Source: Dryococelus australis (lineage: Eukaryota > Arthropoda > Insecta > Phasmatodea > Phasmatidae). Taken from it: DNA of 64,000 nt. Position numbers and translations under genes: made by a program. Of this stretch, positions 1 to 12,167 are shown in pieces. The stretch covers positions 212,885,212 through 212,949,211 of the forward strand of contig CM056997.1 in NCBI GenBank assembly GCA_029891345.1, written 5' to 3'. The notes below the pieces were generated by a model. The model had not been told where the DNA came from, did not search any database, and saw only the letters and a list, made by a program, of their open reading frames with translations. How positions within the stretch are numbered: position 1 is the stretch's first letter; each line of letters begins with the position of its first letter.

Positions 1-1500
1 GTAAGACTCTCTGACCCCCCTTTATATATGCCTATGTCTATCTGGAAGAATGTAGCTTTCTAACAGCGAAATAATTAAAAAAAACCGGCCGGGTAGTTTA
101 GCAGATCATGCTTAGAAAGCAGCTAAGTAGCTCATTATTTTTCTCCGACTTTGTTTACAAACTTTGACATATCTCAAGGACTATTTTTTTTGTCCTAAAT
201 ATGTCTTTAAATTTGCAACCATAGTGGCAGGCACTGTTACAGTGCTAATTGTCACAAAATACAAACAAACTCTCGAGCTATTTTTTTCGAACGAAGGCAA
301 GGAAATGAGTAACGAAACAAATAAGACAGGTGATTCAAACAAATAGTATGTTGGCGGTCTAATTTCTTCTGCCCCAACACAGAGGTATTGTTGATTCGAT
401 TGTGTATTTTATACGGGAAACAAAATTAATTTGTTGTTCTTCAAGTTTTGTATACTGAAGTTTAAATTTGTTACAACAACTAAATATATGTTTGGCCACA
501 TACACAAGCATATTTTTTTGGCTTTTCTCTCACTGCAGCTGTCTTCATTTTCAAACTACACCTGTCTAAATTAATTTGATTAACTTTACGGTACATCCGG
601 TAGTTTCACCTTTAGGAAAGCAATATTTTTCTATTGAATGCCTGATAATATAAATCGTCTCATTTCGCAAATATACTACTATTCCAAGTTATTATTCTTA
701 AAAAACTACTTTGCAAAACATTTTCGCCCATAACATGATACAATATTCATCCTTTATTTCGTTGGGTTCAGACAAACTGGCCGTATAGTCACAAAGATAA
801 ATCATGGTGTGATTCTAAAAACTGACTACTTTATGAGAAGCTAGAAAACGTATTTGGAGCAAAATGTATATGTCAGATGTCAACACTGATAATAGAAAAT
901 TTTCATACTCTGCCACAGAATTCAATACTTGTTTACACAGCGAAGATGAAGTAGACCTGAAAATTATCAAAACACACGCCATACTCTTTCAAAAATGAAG
1001 ATTATGCAGGAAAATAGACGTTCATTAATTGATTAGCATTGGAAATAAGTGTATTTTAATTGCAAACCTGAATTCGAGCGTTATTATTATTTAACATTAC
1101 TAAGAGCGCAGAAATTTTTTGTAACATTGGCATTACTCTACGGCCTTTTCTCAAGACTCGCAGCAGCAGTAATCAATGAATCATTAATTTGCTGGTAGTT
1201 ACGTAATTCTATGGATTTGTTAACTGTAATCTGTATCTTTATAGGGTTATAAACACTATACTACAATGATCCTACGAGTGAAACTAGTGGTTTAACATTT
1301 TATAAAAGCTACTTTCCATTGAATGTTTTTCACAAAGTGCAGTAGCCATGTAACTTAAACGTAAATAATGTGCAGCCGACACTATACAGATAGTTAAATA
1401 CTGAACAAGAGCTTCACTAATTATAAACATGCGTCTCTTTCCAGAACATAAGTTACAGTTTGGGTTTTGATATTTCTGAACCAAAGTCGGTTTTCTTCAT
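1..1500. other. AT-rich DNA, no gene seen
   Basis: I see only short, unconvincing open frames (about 60 codons), no splice-bounded exon and no clear repeat. The composition is that of the AT-rich background of the window. Confidence 0.5.
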
Positions 1501-1513
1501 GCCGAACGAGTAT

Positions 1514-1537
1514 TTGGGTTTTCTCAGAGTAATCCCA
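1514..1537 (+). repeat. Fragment of the GGTTTTCTCAGAG repeat motif
   Basis: The segment reads TGGGTTTTCTCAGAGTAAT followed by CCCAT. Nearly the same block occurs in the right arm of the fold-back element at 26.69 kb (with the complement in its left arm at 26.54 kb), and a looser copy lies at 63.42 kb. It is probably a short remnant of that element or of a related SINE core. Confidence 0.4.
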
Positions 1538-2183
1538 TTTTTAACATATACATTTTATGGGGGAAAGACTTTTGTGGGCACAAACTAGACTCTTTGGTGC
1601 TATAAGAACCGCATTTATATATAAACAAATGACAATCGATGTTCTCACTCCGTGAGGTAATCATCTATTTGGAAGCGCTCTCTCGCTATATCACAAAGAT
1701 GACTTGCGAAATGGAAGGTCTGTCTTTGACCTCAACTAACATGGATCCGCGACCTGCATCATCATTAACTGGTTGTCTCCAGTGTAGATTCTGCGATCGA
1801 GTGATCACCTATGGTCAAAATGCTTGACGACATGAGAGAACGGCATGTATGAAGAGACCTTTTCGTGCGATGAAACTACACGACAATAGTCACATGCAGT
1901 ATGTGCAAGATGATACAATGAAGTAAGATAGTCAGATCTGCAAGGGTTCGTCCACTCGGAGCCAGCAAGTGATGTCACCAATACCTGCTGCTGCATCGAT
2001 GGGTACTCTTTCCGCGGACGATTACGACGAGATAATTAATGACAAAGACGGAATGAGCACAGTACAATCGGTTTGTGAGGAACGTACACTCGCCAGATGT
2101 TCGCGAGCAGTCGACAAACTTCAAAATACACGACCAACAGCTCTAAATACTGATGAACATGAACTCCTGCTGCAAGGGAAAGT

Positions 2184-5100
2184 AATGATGAAGCAGGATG
2201 TGAAGTCTACGATGACGACAGTAATAGTGTTCGAGACGATGACTATTCCCGCGAAGAAGCAGGAAGTGAAGTCTACGATGACGACAGTAGTAGTTATCGA
2301 GACGATGACTATTCCCGCGATGAAGCAGGAAGTGAAGTCTACGATGACGACAGTAATAGTGTTTGAGACGATGACTATTCCCGCGATGAAGCAGGAAGTG
2401 AAGTCTACGATGACAGTAGTAGTGTTCGAGACTATGACTATTCCCGCGATGAAGCAGGAAGTGAAGTCTACGATGACGACAGTAGTAGTGTTTGAGACGA
2501 TGACTATTCCCGCGATGAAGCAGGAAGTGAAGTCTACGATGACAGTAGTAGTGTTCGAGACGATGACTATTCCCGCGATGAAGCAGGAAGTGAAGTCTAC
2601 GATGACAGTAGTAGTGTTCGAGACTATGACTATTCCCGCGATGAAGCAGGAAGTGGAGTCTACGATGACGACAGTAGTAGTGTTTGAGACGATGACTATT
2701 CCCGCGATGAAGCAGGAAGTGAAGTCTACGATGACGACAGTAGTAGTGTTCGAGACGATGACTATTCCCGCGATGAAGCAGGAAGTGAAGTCTACGATGA
2801 CGACAGTAGTAGTGTTTGAGACGATGACTATTCCCGCGATGAAGCAGGAAGTGAAGTCTATGATGACGACAGTAGTAGTGTTCGAGACGATGACTATTCC
2901 CGCGATGAAGCAGGAAGTGAAGTCTACGATGACGACAGTAGTAGTGTTCGAGACGATGACTATTCCCGCGATGAAGCAGGAAGTGAAGTCTACGATGACG
3001 ACAGTAGTAGTGTTTGAGACGATGACTATTCCCGCGATGAAGCAGGAAGTGAAGTCTATGATGACGACAGTAGTAGTGTTCGAGACGATGACTATTCCCG
3101 CGATGAAGCAGGAAGTGAAGTCTACGATGACGACAGTAGTAGTGTTTGAGACGATGACTATTCCCGCGATGAAGCAGGAAGTGAAGTCTATGATGACGAC
3201 AGTAGTAGTGTTCGAGACTATGACTATTCCCACGATGAAGCAGGAAGTGAAGTCTACGATGACGACAGTAGTAGTGTTTGAGACGATGACTATTCCCGCG
3301 ATGAAGCAGGAAGTGAAGTCTACGATGACGACAGTAGTAGTGTTTGAGACGATGACTATTCCCGCGATGAAGCAGGAAGTGAAGTCTACGATGACGACAG
3401 TAGTAGTTATCGAGACGATGACTATTCCCGCGATGAAGCAGGAAGTGAAGTCTACGATGACAGTAGTAGTGTTCGAGACTATGACTATTCCCGCGATGAA
3501 GCAGGAAGTGAAGTCTACGATGACGACAGTAGTAGTGTTTGAGACGATGACTATTCCCGCGATGAAGCAGGAAGTGAAGTCTATGATGACGACAGTAGTA
3601 GTGTTCGAGACGATGACTATTCCCGCGATGAAGCAGGAAGTGAAGTCTACGATGACAGTAGTAGTGTTCGAGAAGATGACTATTCCCGCGATGAAGCAGG
3701 AAGTGAAGTCTACGATGACAGTAGTAGTGTTCGAGACGATGACTATTCCCGCGATGAAGCAGGAAGTGGAGTCTACGATGACGACAGTAGTAGTGTTCGA
3801 GAAGATGACTATTCCCGCGATGAAGCAGGAAGTGAAGTCTACGATGACAGTAGTAGTGTTCGAGACGATGACTATTCCCGCGATGAAGCAGGAAGTGAAG
3901 TCTATGATGACGACAGTAGTAGTGTTCGAGACGATGACTATTCCCGCGATGAAGCAGGAAGTGGAGTCTACGATGACTACAGTAGTAGTGTTCGAGACGA
4001 TGACTATTCCCGCGATGAAGCAGGAAGTGGAGTCTACGATGACAGTAGTAGTGTTCGAGACGATGACTATTCCCGCGATGAAGCAGGAAGTGGAGTCTAC
4101 GATGACGACAGTAGTAGTGTTTGAGACGATGACTATTCCCGCGATGAAGCAGGAAGTGAAGTCTACGATGACAGTAGTAGTGTTTGAGACGATGACTATT
4201 CCCGCGATGAAGCAGGAAGTGAAGTCTACGATGACAGTAGTAGTGTTCGAGACGATGACTATTCCCGCGATGAAGCAGGAAGTGGAGTCTACGATGACTA
4301 CAGTAGTAGTGTTCGAGACGATGACTATTCCCGCGATGAAGCAGGAAGTGAAGTCTACGATGACGACAGTAGTAGTGTTCGAGACGATGACTATTCCCGC
4401 GATGAAGCAGGAAGTGAAGTCTATGATGACGACAGTAGTAGTGTTCGAGACGATGACTATTCCCGCGATGAAGCAGGAAGTGGAGTCTACGATGACGACA
4501 GTAGTAGTGTTCGAGACGATGACTATTCCCGCGATGAAGCAGGAAGTGGAGTCTACGATGACGACAGTAGTAGTGTTTGAGACGATGACTATTCCCGCGA
4601 TGAAGCAGGAAGTGAAGTCTACGATGACAGTAGTAGTGTTCGAGACGATGACTATTCCCGCGAAGAAGCAGGAAGTGAAGTCTACGATGACGACAGTAGT
4701 AGTGTTCGAGACGATGACTATTCCCGCGATGAAGCAGGAAGTGAAGTCTACGATGACGACAGTAGTAGTGTTTGAGACGATGACTATTCCCGCGATGAAG
4801 CAGGAAGTGGAGTCTACGATGACGACAGTAGTAGTGTTCGAGAAGATGACTATTCCCGCGATGAAGCAGGAAGTGAAGTCTACGATGACAGTAGTAGTGT
4901 TCGAGACGATGACTATTCCCGCGATGAAGCAGGAAGTGGAGTCTACGATGACTACAGTAGTAGTGTTCGAGACGATGACTATTCCCGCGATGAAGCAGGA
5001 AGTGAAGTCTACGATGACGACAGTAGTAGTGTTTGAGACGATGACTATTCCCGCGATGAAGCAGGAAGTGGAGTCTACGATGACGACAGTAGTAGTGTTT

Positions 5101-8100
5101 GAGACGATGACTATTCCCGCGATGAAGCAGGAAGTGAAGTCTACGATGACGACAGTAGTAGTGTTCGAGACGATGACTATTCCCGCGATGAAGCAGGAAG
5201 TGAAGTCTACGATGACGACAGTAGTAGTGTTTGAGACGATGACTATTCCCGCGATGAAGCAGGAAGTGAAGTCTACGATGACGACAGTAGTAGTGTTTGA
5301 GACGATGACTATTCCCGCGATGAAGCAGGAAGTGAAGTCTACGATGACGACAGTAGTAGTGTTCGAGACGATGACTATTCCCGCGATGAAGCAGGAAGTG
5401 AAGTCTACGATGAGACGTAAGTAGTTAGACGAGCTTTCCGCATGAGCAGGAGTGAAGTTCGATGACAGTAGTAGTGTTCGAGACGATGACTATTCCCGCG
5501 ATGAAGCAGGAAGTGGAGTCTACGATCGACAGTAGTAGTGTTCGAGAAGATGACTATTCCCGCGATGAAGCAGGAAGTGAAGTCTACGATGACAGTAGTA
5601 GTGTTCGAGACGATGACTATTCCCGCGATGAAGCAGGAAGTGAAGTCTACGATGACGACAGTAGTAGTGTTTGAGACGATGACTATTCCCGCGATGAAGC
5701 AGGAAGTGAAGTCTACGATGACAGTAGTAGTGTTCGAGACGATGACTATTCCCGCGATGAAGCAGGAAGTGAAGTCTACGATGACGACGTATAGTGTTTG
5801 AGACGATGACTATTCCCGCGATGAAGCAGGAAGTGAAGTCTACGATGAGACAGTAGTAGTGTTTCGAGACATGACTATTCCCGCGATGAAGCAGGAAGTG
5901 AAGTCTACGATGGACAGTAGTAGTGTTTGAGACGATGACTATTCCCGCGATGAAGCAGGAAGTGAAGTCTACGATGACGACAGTAGTAGTTATCGAGACG
6001 ATGACTATTCCCGCGATGAAGCAGGAAGTGGAGTCTACGATGACGACAGTAGTAGTGTTTGAGACGATGACTATTCCCGCGATGAAGCAGGAAGTGAAGT
6101 CTACGATGGACAGTAGTAGTGTTGAGACGATGACTATTCCCGCGATGAAGCAGGAAGTGAAGTCTACGATGACAGTAGTAGTGTTCGAGACGATGACTAT
6201 TCCCGCGATGAAGCAGGAAGTGAAGTCTACGATGACGACAGTAGTAGTGTTCGAGACGATGACTATTCCCGCGATGAAGCAGGAAGTGAAGTCTACGATG
6301 ACGAAGTAGTAGTTATCGAGACGATGACTATTCCCGCGATGAAGCAGGAAGTGAAGTCTACGATGACGACAGTAGTAGTTATCGAGACGATGACTATTCC
6401 CGCGATGAAGCAGGAAGTGAAGTCTACGATGACGACAGTAGTAGTGTTTCGAGACGATGACTATTCCCGCGATGAAGCAGGAAGTGAAGTCTACGATGAC
6501 GACAGTAGTAGTGTTTGAGACGATGACTATTCCCGCGATGAAGCAGGAAGTGAAGTCTACGATGACGACAGTAGTAGTGTTTGAGACGATGACTATTCCC
6601 GCGATGAAGCAGGAAGTGAAGTCTACGATGACGACAGTAGTAGTGTTTGAGACGATGACTATTCCCGCGATGAAGCAGGAAGTGAAGTCTACGATGACGA
6701 CAGTAGTAGTGTTCGAGACGATGACTATTCCCACGATGAAGCAGGAAGTGAAGTCTACGATGACGACAGTAGTAGTGTTTGAGACGATGACTATTCCCGC
6801 GATGAAGCAGGAAGTGAAGTCTACGATGACGACAGTAGTAGTGTTTGAGACGATGACTATTCCCGCGATGAAGCAGGAAGTGAAGTCTACGATGACAGTA
6901 GTAGTGTTCGAGACGATGACTATTCCCGCGATGAAGCAGGAAGTGAAGTCTATGATGACGACAGTAGTAGTGTTTGAGACGATGACTATTCCCGCGATGA
7001 AGCAGGAAGTGAAGTCTACGATGACGACAGTAGTAGTGTTTGAGACGATGACTATTCCCGCGATGAAGCAGGAAGTGAAGTCTACGATGACGACAGTAGT
7101 AGTGTTCGAGACGATGACTATTCCCACGATGAAGCAGGAAGTGAAGTCTACGATGACGACAGTAGTAGTGTTTGAGACGATGACTATTCCCGCGATGAAG
7201 CAGGAAGTGAAGTCTACGATGACGACAGTAGTAGTGTTTGAGACGATGACTATTCCCGCGATGAAGCAGGAAGTGGAGTCTACGATGACAGTAGTAGTGT
7301 TCGAGACGATGACTATTCCCGCGATGAAGCAGGAAGTGGAGTCTACGATGACGACAGTAGTAGTGTTCGAGACGATGACTATTCCCGCGATGAAGCAGGA
7401 AGTGAAGTCTACGATGACGAAAGTAGTAGTGTTCGAGACGATGACTATTCCCGCGATGAAGCAGGAAGTGAAGTCTACGATGACGACAGTAGTAGTTATC
7501 GAGACGATGACTATTCCCGCGATGAAGCAGGAAGTGAAGTCTACGATGACGACAGTAGTAGTGTTCGAGACGATGACTATTCCCACGATGAAGCAGGAAG
7601 TGAAGTCTACGATGACGACAGTAGTAGTGTTTGAGACGATGACTATTCCCGCGATGAAGCAGGAAGTGAAGTCTACGATGACGACAGTAGTAGTGTTCGA
7701 GACGATGACTATTCCCACGATGAAGCAGGAAGTGAAGTCTACGATGACGACAGTAGTAGTGTTTGAGACGATGACTATTCCCACGATGAAGCAGGAAGTG
7801 AAGTCTACGATGACGACAGTAGTAGTGTTCGAGACGATGACTATTCCCGCGATGAAGCAGGAAGTGAAGTCTACGATGACGACAGTAGTAGTGTTTGAGA
7901 CGATGACTATTCCCGCGATGAAGCAGGAAGTGAAGTCTACGATGACGACAGTAGTAGTGTTCGAGACGATGACTATTCCCGCGATGAAGCAGGAAGTGAA
8001 GTCTACGATGACGACAGTAGTAGTGTTTTAGACGATGACTATTCCCGCGATGAAGCAGGAAGTGGAGTCTACGATGACGACAGTAGTAGTGTTCGAGACG

Positions 8101-8906
8101 ATGACTATTCCCGCGATGAAGCAGGAAGTGGAGTCTACGATGACGACAGTAGTAGTGTTTGAGACGATGACTATTCCCGCGATGAAGCAGGAAGTGAAGT
8201 CTACGATGACGACAGTAGTAGTTATCGAGACGATGACTATTCCCGCGATGAAGCAGGAAGTGAAGTCTACGATGACGACAGTAGTAGTGTTTGAGACGAT
8301 GACTATTCCCGCGATGAAGCAGGAAGTGAAGTCTATGATGACAGTAGTAGTGTTTGAGACGATGACTATTCCCGCGATGAAGCAGGAAGTGAAGTCTACG
8401 ATGACGAAAGTAGTAGTGTTCGAGACGATGACTATTCCCGCGAAGAAGCAGGAAGTGAAGTCTACGATGACGACAGTAGTAGTTATCGAGACGATGACTA
8501 TTCCCGCGATGAAGCAGGAAGTGGAGTCTACGATGACTACAGTAGTAGTGTTCGAGACGATGACTATTCCCGCGATGAAGCAGGAAGTGAAGTCTACGAT
8601 GACGACAGTAGTAGTGTTCGAGACGATGACTATTCCCGCGATGAAGCAGGAAGTGAAGTCTACGATGACGACAGTAGTAGTGTTTGAGACGATGACTATT
8701 CCCGCGATGAAGCAGGAAGTGAAGTCTACGATGACGACAGTAGTAGTGTTTGAGACGATGACTATTCCCGCGATGAAGCAGGAAGTGGAGTCTACGATGA
8801 CGACAGTAGTAGTGTTCGAGACGATGATTATTCCCGCGATGAAGCAGGAAGTGAAGTCTACGATGACGACAGTAGTAGTGTTCGAGACGATGATTATTCC
8901 CGCGAT
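2184..8906 (+). repeat. About 100-copy 66/63-bp tandem array (exon-derived minisatellite)
   Basis: The unit contains GATGACGACAGTAGTAGTG, then TTCGAG or TTTGAG, then ACGATGACTATTCCCGCGAT and GAAGCAGGAAGT. The basic length is 66 bp; a common 63-bp variant lacks one GAC. Recurrent variants are TTCGAG/TTTGAG/TATCGAG, GAAGTC/GGAGTC, TACGATG/TATGATG and CCCGCG/CCCACG. Because 63 and 66 are multiples of three, several frames on both strands stay open for hundreds of codons without meaning. Variants are arranged in short higher-order runs, for example alternating TTCGAG and TTTGAG units around 7.56-8.16 kb. In one plus frame the unit encodes an acidic Asp/Ser/Arg-rich 22-residue repeat that continues the upstream exon. 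Confidence 0.95.
5412..6450 (+). other. Indel-laden segment of the 66-bp array
   Basis: Units here contain single-base and few-base gains and losses absent from the rest of the array. Examples are GATGAGACGTAAGTAGTTAG near 5410, GACGACGTATAGTG near 5784, GATGGACAG near 5910 and 6107, GTGTTGAGACG near 6119 and GATGACGAAGTAG near 6298. Elsewhere length changes are almost only in steps of three. The clustering suggests either a poorly polished piece of assembly or a locally decayed block. Confidence 0.6.
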
Positions 8907-9074
8907 CTTCTGTGCCGTTTCTAGGCACGTTCTTTGTTTTATTTGTATTTTGCGCTTTACCTTAATGATTTGCGCGATGTGTTGTTAATTTCTTATACCT
9001 CACCGTGGATTTTTTGAGTGAAATAATTTTTTTTTGTTTTATGGCAGAATATTGATTATTTGTTCGTCTTTCTC

Positions 9075-9080
9075 AATAAA
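9075..9080 (+). terminator. Candidate polyadenylation signal
   Basis: AATAAA lies about 150 bp after the stop that closes the acidic frame of the exon-derived array and is followed by T-rich sequence. It is the natural 3' end for the 1.8-8.9 kb gene remnant, but isolated AATAAA motifs are common in AT-rich DNA. Confidence 0.35.
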
Positions 9081-9099
9081 GTCATTTTATTGGAATATT

Positions 9100-11239
9100 T
9101 TTATTTACTGTCATTATTTACTGATTAAGATGTTAAAAACTGAACCATAAGAAACTCATATTTCTTTGTGATTAACTTTTTGTCTCTACACGACATATCA
9201 CGGTTGATGAGATATATTAAACATTTTGTGCTTCTATACGAAGTATTTGGTGTTTTAGTTCAAATTTTTGCTACTAGAATACTCTTCGTGAAGTAAAACA
9301 TACATTTTTAAGGGTAATGGAAAGTGAGTATTTTTGTGTTAATTAAAGTTGTCTAAACTTCTAAGATTACATGATAAATATTTTGTGATGAAAAGAATAA
9401 CAGGTAAATGTAAAAATTATATTTTCACAACATAAAAGTTTAGCATAGATTGCACAATGCACGAAGTAATTTAAAGTTTGTCACTTCTATGTAATGTTCT
9501 ATGAACAGTCCTTCACGTAGCTACTCTTTGGTGCTGTGTAAGGCTTCTTCCTTCACCATTTTTATCATGTAGTTATCATCATCTCCATTTCTATGTCTCT
9601 TGTTTGATCCGTCTTTTTATAAGACTATATAAGACATCAAAGTGAGTAACCTGTTCGTTAACTTTTGGTCGTTGTCGGGAATATTGTATTTTATCGCGGC
9701 GAACATTATTTACGTCCCTTATTGATGTATAGCTGAGGGCGGTTCGCCGGGTGAGGCTCCATGTAATGGCCTTTGTCCATGCTGGTTGATCGCGACGATG
9801 CTTGCTGAGTAGAGGTCTGCGACCGAGTTTCTGCTGCTCCGACAGACAACAAGCACGCTATCTTAAATTGCTTCTTAGTATTTTTCTCACCAAGACATAT
9901 CGGAAAGACTCGCCCATACATGATGAATGTTTTAGACATCGAAGAACAACGCAAAAAAAAAAAAAAAAGACGTAGTCGGAGATATATTTATATATGATGT
10001 AAAACGTATTAAATTTTGTTCTTTGGAATTACAATTGGAAATCTGATGTCAAAATTTCATAGTTGAGTAACACGTAAAGCTAAAGAAATAACTGGCTGCA
10101 GAAAATGTTAAAGTTATCGGGGGCCCCTATAGTGTTAGTTAAATATGACATAAAATGATATTAAAAAATACAAAATACCAAGATATTCAAGTGAAGAGTA
10201 ACACCTAAAGATTTTTTTATGTAACAAGTTGTTTGATGTGAAAATTATGATATTATTATTGAGAGATTGTTGAAGAAGTTAATTACCCATGTTATATTTA
10301 TGTGCAAGTAAACAGCCTGCAGAAACCGAATGGGTGTCATGATTCTCTTTTAAATTTACCTTGCCCTTAACTGTCTTAAAAAATCAAACTTACTAAGTAT
10401 TACTATGATTTGACTATCCAATATTAGTAATATATCTTGAGTTGGATGCATTTGAAGAACCAATGTGGCTTAGTATGGTTTTGATAAACTTTGTTATTTG
10501 AGGAGATAACAAAATCTAGCAGTGCTGGGCCTTTTGGTGCTCTCCATATGACACACCTGAAAACCCTTGTCCCCACGACATCTGGCTAGTGCTGTAGTTC
10601 CCACAAATCTCCACAACATATCCGTTAACTATATTTTATGTGAAAGAATTAATGAGTTATAAGTCCATGCGTAGTAGGACTGTTTGTAAAATGACAACAG
10701 TGATGGCAAACTATGACATCTCCTATCTTTGAAATCTGTGATTTCTCAATATGATTGGTCGAGACAAGTGTAATTTGCATTCGAAATTCGCTTTTGTATT
10801 GCTGTAACGAAATATACTTAGTACAGTATAAGAGAAGTGTACTAAAGATATCATAAATAGAAAGATCGTAGCTGCCGCTCTAGTATAAGGTTGAAATAAT
10901 TTCGAAGTTCCACACACCGTAACAAGTAAATAACCAGAGATAATTGTTTAAGAAGGAGACTTAAATAAACTTTCATGACTATTTTTCATTTTAAACCCTT
11001 ATCATCAATATATTTCTTAAAATAAATAAATCTCTTGCTTGCTACTTTTTTTTTCTGTGAACGTCCAGAAAATGAATTAAAACAGACCATTATTTTAAAA
11101 TTTCCTACGTAGAAAATACATCTAATAAAGAAAATATTATAATTCCGTCATTATTAGAACATATCAGTGATTTGCTAGTAATTATTGAAATTATTTGAGT
11201 GGATAGTTCTCGAGCAATGACGAGTTTAATTTTTAATGC
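9100..11239. other. AT-rich intergenic DNA
   Basis: No gene, SINE or tandem array is recognised. An 82-codon minus-strand frame at 9706-9954 and a 64-codon frame at 10723-10917 have no family I know and no flanking splice structure that I could support. Confidence 0.4.
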
Positions 11240-11410
11240 TGATTGGCGGCGCGAAGCGAGCACGTAGCGACCTGCCCGCGTGCAGAAGCTGTGGGAGCAT
11301 AAGGGCGAGATTCCCGTGTTTCTTGGCGGCTCCGGCCAGCGCGAGGGACTGGCTGGGGGGAGCGACAGCCGCAGTAGAGAACTGATGCGATGCGGTGCCA
11401 CTGCGCGACT
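11240..11410. other. Small GC-rich block
   Basis: About 170 bp of clearly higher GC and CpG content (GCGGCGCGAAGCGAGCACG and similar) stands in AT-rich flanks. It may be a transposon end, a SINE-like body or a small CpG-rich regulatory segment. I cannot tell which. Confidence 0.3.
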
Positions 11411-11740
11411 ATTAAAACATGCAAATAATTATATTTGGTAAAAAAAAAAATTGATCTCTAAGCAAGTAATATTGTTTTGTAATAGGGAAATATATACAAC
11501 TTTAAGTCAATAATACTTCGCATTTGAAACTCTAATTAAACAAAATATTCGGAAAATTTACGGAAATGTGGTCAGCTCTAAAGCCCCGAGTGCACGGCCT
11601 CACGCACCGCCACTGATTATTTCGCGTTATAAAATAGAACCGAGCAGAAGATGTCGCCACAGGCAGATCTTATGCTCCTGTTTCACCTGACATCGCGGAG
11701 TAAAGCTGCCTAGAGTGCTTTGTGTTTACTATTGGTTCAG

Positions 11741-11991
11741 TGGGCCGCGGTGGCTGAACGATTAGACTGCTCGCATCCCGACTAGGCGAACCGGGTTTAA
11801 TCCTCGGCCGGGTCACTCCTGGATTCCCACGACCGGGAATCGTGCCGGACGATGCCACTGGTATTGCGGCTTTTCTCGGGGATCTCCCGTTCCCTCCGCC
11901 CTTGCAATTCCGGCGCTGCTCAATACTTAGCTCGCTTCACCCTCATCAGCTCTCAAGACCTTGTTGTTAAGAACCACACAAACCTCTTCAC
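11741..11991 (+). mobile_element. tRNA-derived SINE, copy 1, with target duplication
   Basis: The head has a Pol III A-box-like TGGCTGAACGATTAG and a B-box-like GGGTTTAATCC spaced as in a tRNA. The body contains GTGCCGGACGATGCCACTGG, then TTTTCTCGGGGATCTCCCGT, TTCCGGCGCTGCTC and CCTCATCAGCTCTCAAGACC. The copy is flanked by an 11-bp duplication with one mismatch, TATTGGTTCAG at 11730-11740 and TACTGGTTCAG at 11992-12002, which fixes both ends. Copies 2 (39.8 kb) and 3 (57.8 kb) share head, body and tail order. Confidence 0.85.
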
Positions 11992-12167
11992 TACTGGTTC
12001 AGAGTCTGGCAGGACCTACCGGATGCGCAAAAGTCCAATGATACGCGAAAGTAACACGAACATGTATACCGCACTTAAGGTTGAAATAAAGCAACTGCAC
12101 CCGACTATATAACGTGAAGAACTCGTAAAAAATGTAACACTCACTATAAAATTGGTCAGAATAATGC

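Larger units (their letters stand above)
1783..8924 (+). pseudogene. Broken zinc-finger gene whose second exon became a satellite
   Basis: Two exon-like pieces can be joined. Exon 1 (1783-1922) follows the acceptor GTTGTCTCCAG and starts CRFCDRVITYGQNA; with one TGA (1825-1827) read through, it continues RHERTAC, giving a C-x2-C...H-x4-C zinc-finger-like pattern. It ends ATGAA before GTAAGA at 1923. A 254-bp intron would end at the GCAAG of 2172-2176. Exon 2 then opens in exactly the required phase (K, then ESNDEAG) and runs into an acidic repeat with DEAGSEVYDDDSSSV and RDDDYSR. After the array the local acidic frame ends SRDLLCRF-stop at 8922-8924, with AATAAA at 9075. Many units carry TGA in place of CGA in this frame, and the 5.4-6.45 kb part has frame-breaking indels, so no intact product is possible as written. 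Family unrecognised. The intron is inferred from signals and phase. Confidence 0.55.

Noticed and set aside
1969-5424. 1151-codon open frame (MTIPAMKQEVKSTM repeats) as a real protein
   Set aside because: The unit is 66 or 63 bp, so any stop-free frame stays open. The alternative acidic frame is the one that joins the upstream exon by a splice junction and matches the paralogue at 22.6 kb.
2184-8906. CRISPR array
   Set aside because: There are no unique spacers between repeats; the whole unit repeats, the context is eukaryotic and no cas genes are present.
5520-8928. 754- and 834-codon minus-strand frames over the array
   Set aside because: Same arithmetic artefact of a unit divisible by three; no starts, splice sites or homology support them.
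11741-11830. Functional tRNA genes at the SINE heads (also 39.77 and 57.82 kb)
   Set aside because: Pol III boxes are present, but each head continues into the same SINE body and tail, and copy 1 has a target duplication.
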